The notes below the pieces were generated by a model that was not told the origin of the DNA, ran no database searches, and was given only the letters and a program-made list of their open reading frames with translations. DNA of 64,000 bases from Bacillota bacterium (lineage in GTDB: Bacteria; Bacillota; Clostridia; Acetivibrionales; DSM-1351), in assembly GCA_023460955.1 (NCBI GenBank), contig JAEWOH010000034.1, forward strand, positions 60,730-124,729, read 5' to 3'. This document shows positions 62,136-64,000 of the stretch, piece by piece (positions within the stretch are counted from its first letter, which is position 1; each line of letters starts with the position of its first letter). The position numbers and the translations under genes are program-made.

Positions 62136-63839
62136 GTGTGGAAATATGTCTCGAATAGCTTGCTTTTCAGATTCCTTATATATATTTATGAATTAGTAAG
62201 CAATGCTTATAAAAACAGCTTTTTGAGTAAATGCCTGGTAACAATATCAGACTGGAATCAGCACAGCTTTATTCACAGAATCAAACAGAACTTTACCTTT
62301 GCTGCGCCAAAATTCTCCTCGTCTGTTACATACAGAGTGCTTGCGTTTATTGGCAAAAAACTGGACAGGTTTGCAGAATACATCAATTTGATCTATTATA
62401 AAGCCTACAAGAACAGTTTCTTCGGCAAAGCCTATAAAAAGTTTCTCAAGCTCGGTAAAAGATGTTTCGGCAAGTGGGACAAATTAGGTTACTTTATTTT
62501 GCTGGCATTGGTTCTATGTGGTCTGTCCTATATACTCCCAAAGCTTGCGGTAATAGGTATTGTTGCTCTTCTGGTATTAGTATTTATACTGAGAAATTTC
62601 GAAAGAGCCGCCTACCTCGTAGCCCTATATCCCCTTTTATTCTTTCTGGCAGGTTTGTCAAATATCAGCTCTTTGGCATCAACCTGGGATGAGCTTCTGA
62701 TAATTTTCTGTGTGGGTGTATGGTTCTACAGATGGATAGTTGACAGGAAGGATTTCAACTTTGCCTGGACACCGATTGACTTTTCATTGATAATATTCTT
62801 TATAGTATGTATAGCACTTTATCTAATTGCTTCCTCTGATATGTTTGGGGGGCTTGATGGACTAAGAGCTGTGATTGAATACATGTTTTTCTTCTTTATA
62901 GTTGTCAAGCTGTTGAGATCCGAAGAAGGAGCAAAAAATGTTATAAGGTTAATGATCGGAACCGGGGTTATAATGTCACTCCACGGTATATACCAATACG
63001 TTGCGAAGGTTGAAACTCCGGCCTACTGGACTGATAAGGTTGAAGTATCCTCAGGACCAAGAGTCTTCTCCTTTGTACAAAGCCCGAATGTCTTGGGGTG
63101 CTTGCTTGCAATGCTTTTACCTCTTGCAATATCATTAATATTCTCTGAGAAAGCCGTTATTAAAAAATTAATTTATACTGCAGCCAGCGGTTTAATGGGT
63201 GTATGTATACTGCTGACCGGCTCCCGTTCTTCCTGGATAGCTTTGGGATGCGCCCTTATTATTTATGCTATTTTAAGTAAGAAATTTTATTTGATCATTG
63301 GACTGTTTGTGGTTGCTATACTGGCGTATAGCCTTGTTAGCTCGGTACGGCTCAGGATTGACTATATGCTTGACCCGGCCTATATAGCAAGCAGCTTTAA
63401 GGGCGGGAGATTTGCACGCTGGCCTAAAGCAATAGAGCTGTTCTACAATAATCTGCTCTTCGGAGTCGGTTTTGGACAATTTGGAGGCTCAGTGGCGACG
63501 ATCAACAAGGTCAGAGGTGCTTTCTATGTGGATAACTATTATATTAAAGCAGCTGTTGAAATGGGTATTTTCGGACTTGTAACCTTCCTGGTTGCTCTTT
63601 ATAACGGAGTAGTCTGGTCGCTGAGAGCGTCCTACAAGGTTGAAGATAAAGTGTCAAAGGGTCTTATTCAGAGTGGTTTTGGTGCAATGGTGGGAATATT
63701 GGTTACAAACGTTGTTCTTAACAATTTTGACGCACCCTCGGTTACCACCTACTTCTGGACAATTGCTGCGGTCTGCGTCTTCCTTGGCTTTGTTAAGAAA
63801 GGACCGAATAACGTGCTGACCAATATTGCAAATAAGTAG
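62136..63839 (+). CDS. O-antigen ligase/polymerase-like membrane protein
   Basis: 567 residues; GTG start with AGGAGG 7 nt upstream. An unusual basic, soluble N-terminal extension of about 115 residues contains AYKNSFLSK and AYKNSFFGK about 66 residues apart. Then ten or more membrane segments with the Wzy_C signature LTGSRSSWIALGCALIIYAIL and a periplasmic loop RFARWPKAIELFYNNLLFGVGFGQF. Such proteins polymerise or ligate oligosaccharide units. With the flippase, it completes a Wzx/Wzy-type system here. Confidence 0.88.
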   Translation: MWKYVSNSLLFRFLIYIYELVSNAYKNSFLSKCLVTISDWNQHSFIHRIKQNFTFAAPKFSSSVTYRVLAFIGKKLDRFAEYINLIYYKAYKNSFFGKAYKKFLKLGKRCFGKWDKLGYFILLALVLCGLSYILPKLAVIGIVALLVLVFILRNFERAAYLVALYPLLFFLAGLSNISSLASTWDELLIIFCVGVWFYRWIVDRKDFNFAWTPIDFSLIIFFIVCIALYLIASSDMFGGLDGLRAVIEYMFFFFIVVKLLRSEEGAKNVIRLMIGTGVIMSLHGIYQYVAKVETPAYWTDKVEVSSGPRVFSFVQSPNVLGCLLAMLLPLAISLIFSEKAVIKKLIYTAASGLMGVCILLTGSRSSWIALGCALIIYAILSKKFYLIIGLFVVAILAYSLVSSVRLRIDYMLDPAYIASSFKGGRFARWPKAIELFYNNLLFGVGFGQFGGSVATINKVRGAFYVDNYYIKAAVEMGIFGLVTFLVALYNGVVWSLRASYKVEDKVSKGLIQSGFGAMVGILVTNVVLNNFDAPSVTTYFWTIAAVCVFLGFVKKGPNNVLTNIANK

Positions 63840-63870
63840 AGTATACGAAAAGTTATTTATAGTGATTATA

Positions 63871-63935
63871 AAAGGGGCTGTCTCAAAAATAATGTTGTAA
63901 ACAGCATTATTGAGAGGCAGCTCTCCTTTTTTCTT
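63871..63935 (+). terminator. terminator of the polysaccharide cluster
   Basis: A long imperfect stem: AAAGGGGCTGTCTCAAAAAT pairs with the stretch ending GAGGCAGCTCTCC, followed by TTTTTT. About 35 nt past the polymerase stop codon. Nothing else is seen to base 64000. Confidence 0.8.
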
Positions 63936-64000
63936 ATTTTTAGAGTTAAAATGGCTATGATTATTAACTTTTATCGGGCATTCAGATTTTTCGGGCATGA

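Overview
The window is low-GC Firmicute DNA and most resembles a mesophilic, anaerobic, spore-forming Clostridium of the Ruminiclostridium/cellulolyticum type. The grounds are an arg-car biosynthetic cluster, alr next to an EndoAI/EndoA (MazEF-like) pair, a Spo0E-like protein, many PAS kinases and clostridial-type Shine-Dalgarno sites. The species is inferred, not proven. No rRNA, tRNA, CRISPR array or intact transposase gene was seen.

Region 1 (1-9.2 kb, + strand) is arginine/pyrimidine precursor synthesis: argB (5' end outside the window), argD, carA, carB, argF and a GNAT acetyltransferase. A c-di-GMP-binding PilZ gene with its own terminators sits between argB and argD. A MITE-like, strongly foldable inverted-repeat element sits in the argF leader. 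A bidirectional terminator closes the region.

Region 2 (9.2-41 kb, - strand) is signalling. It holds two complete chemosensory operons in tandem. Operon 1 (read from 25.2 down to 10.3 kb) is cheY-cheW-cheA-giant soluble MCP-cheR-cheB-response regulator-cheX-HD-GYP-PAS protein-hybrid histidine kinase. Operon 2 (36.9 down to 26.2 kb) is cheY-cheA-cheW-MCP-cheR-cheB-cheD-hybrid histidine kinase-response regulator. A TetR regulator lies between them. Upstream of operon 2 are a GGDEF-EAL protein, a dCache-type MCP and an unlisted 52-residue Spo0E-like protein. No flagellar genes are present, so the outputs may be c-di-GMP, development or surface behaviour rather than only swimming. The most striking object is the 1476-residue MCP of operon 1. 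It has ten 56-residue repeats before the signalling hairpin tip and ten different 56-residue repeats after it, which predicts a mirror-matched antiparallel coiled coil over 100 nm long.

Region 3 (41-48 kb, - strand) holds a periplasmic-binding-domain histidine kinase with its AraC-type response regulator, another MCP and a YitT membrane protein.

Region 4 (48-56 kb) holds TagA, a membrane-anchored FAD oxidoreductase with an S-layer-like tail, an exported coiled-coil protein, the alr-ndoAI-ndoA operon, the NAD(P)HX repair enzyme and a coiled-coil protein.

Region 5 (56.3-63.9 kb, + strand) is a surface-polysaccharide cluster: pyruvyl transferase, flippase, Fe-S/F420-type protein, glycosyltransferase, DUF4330 protein and O-antigen-ligase-like polymerase. 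A terminator follows at the right edge.
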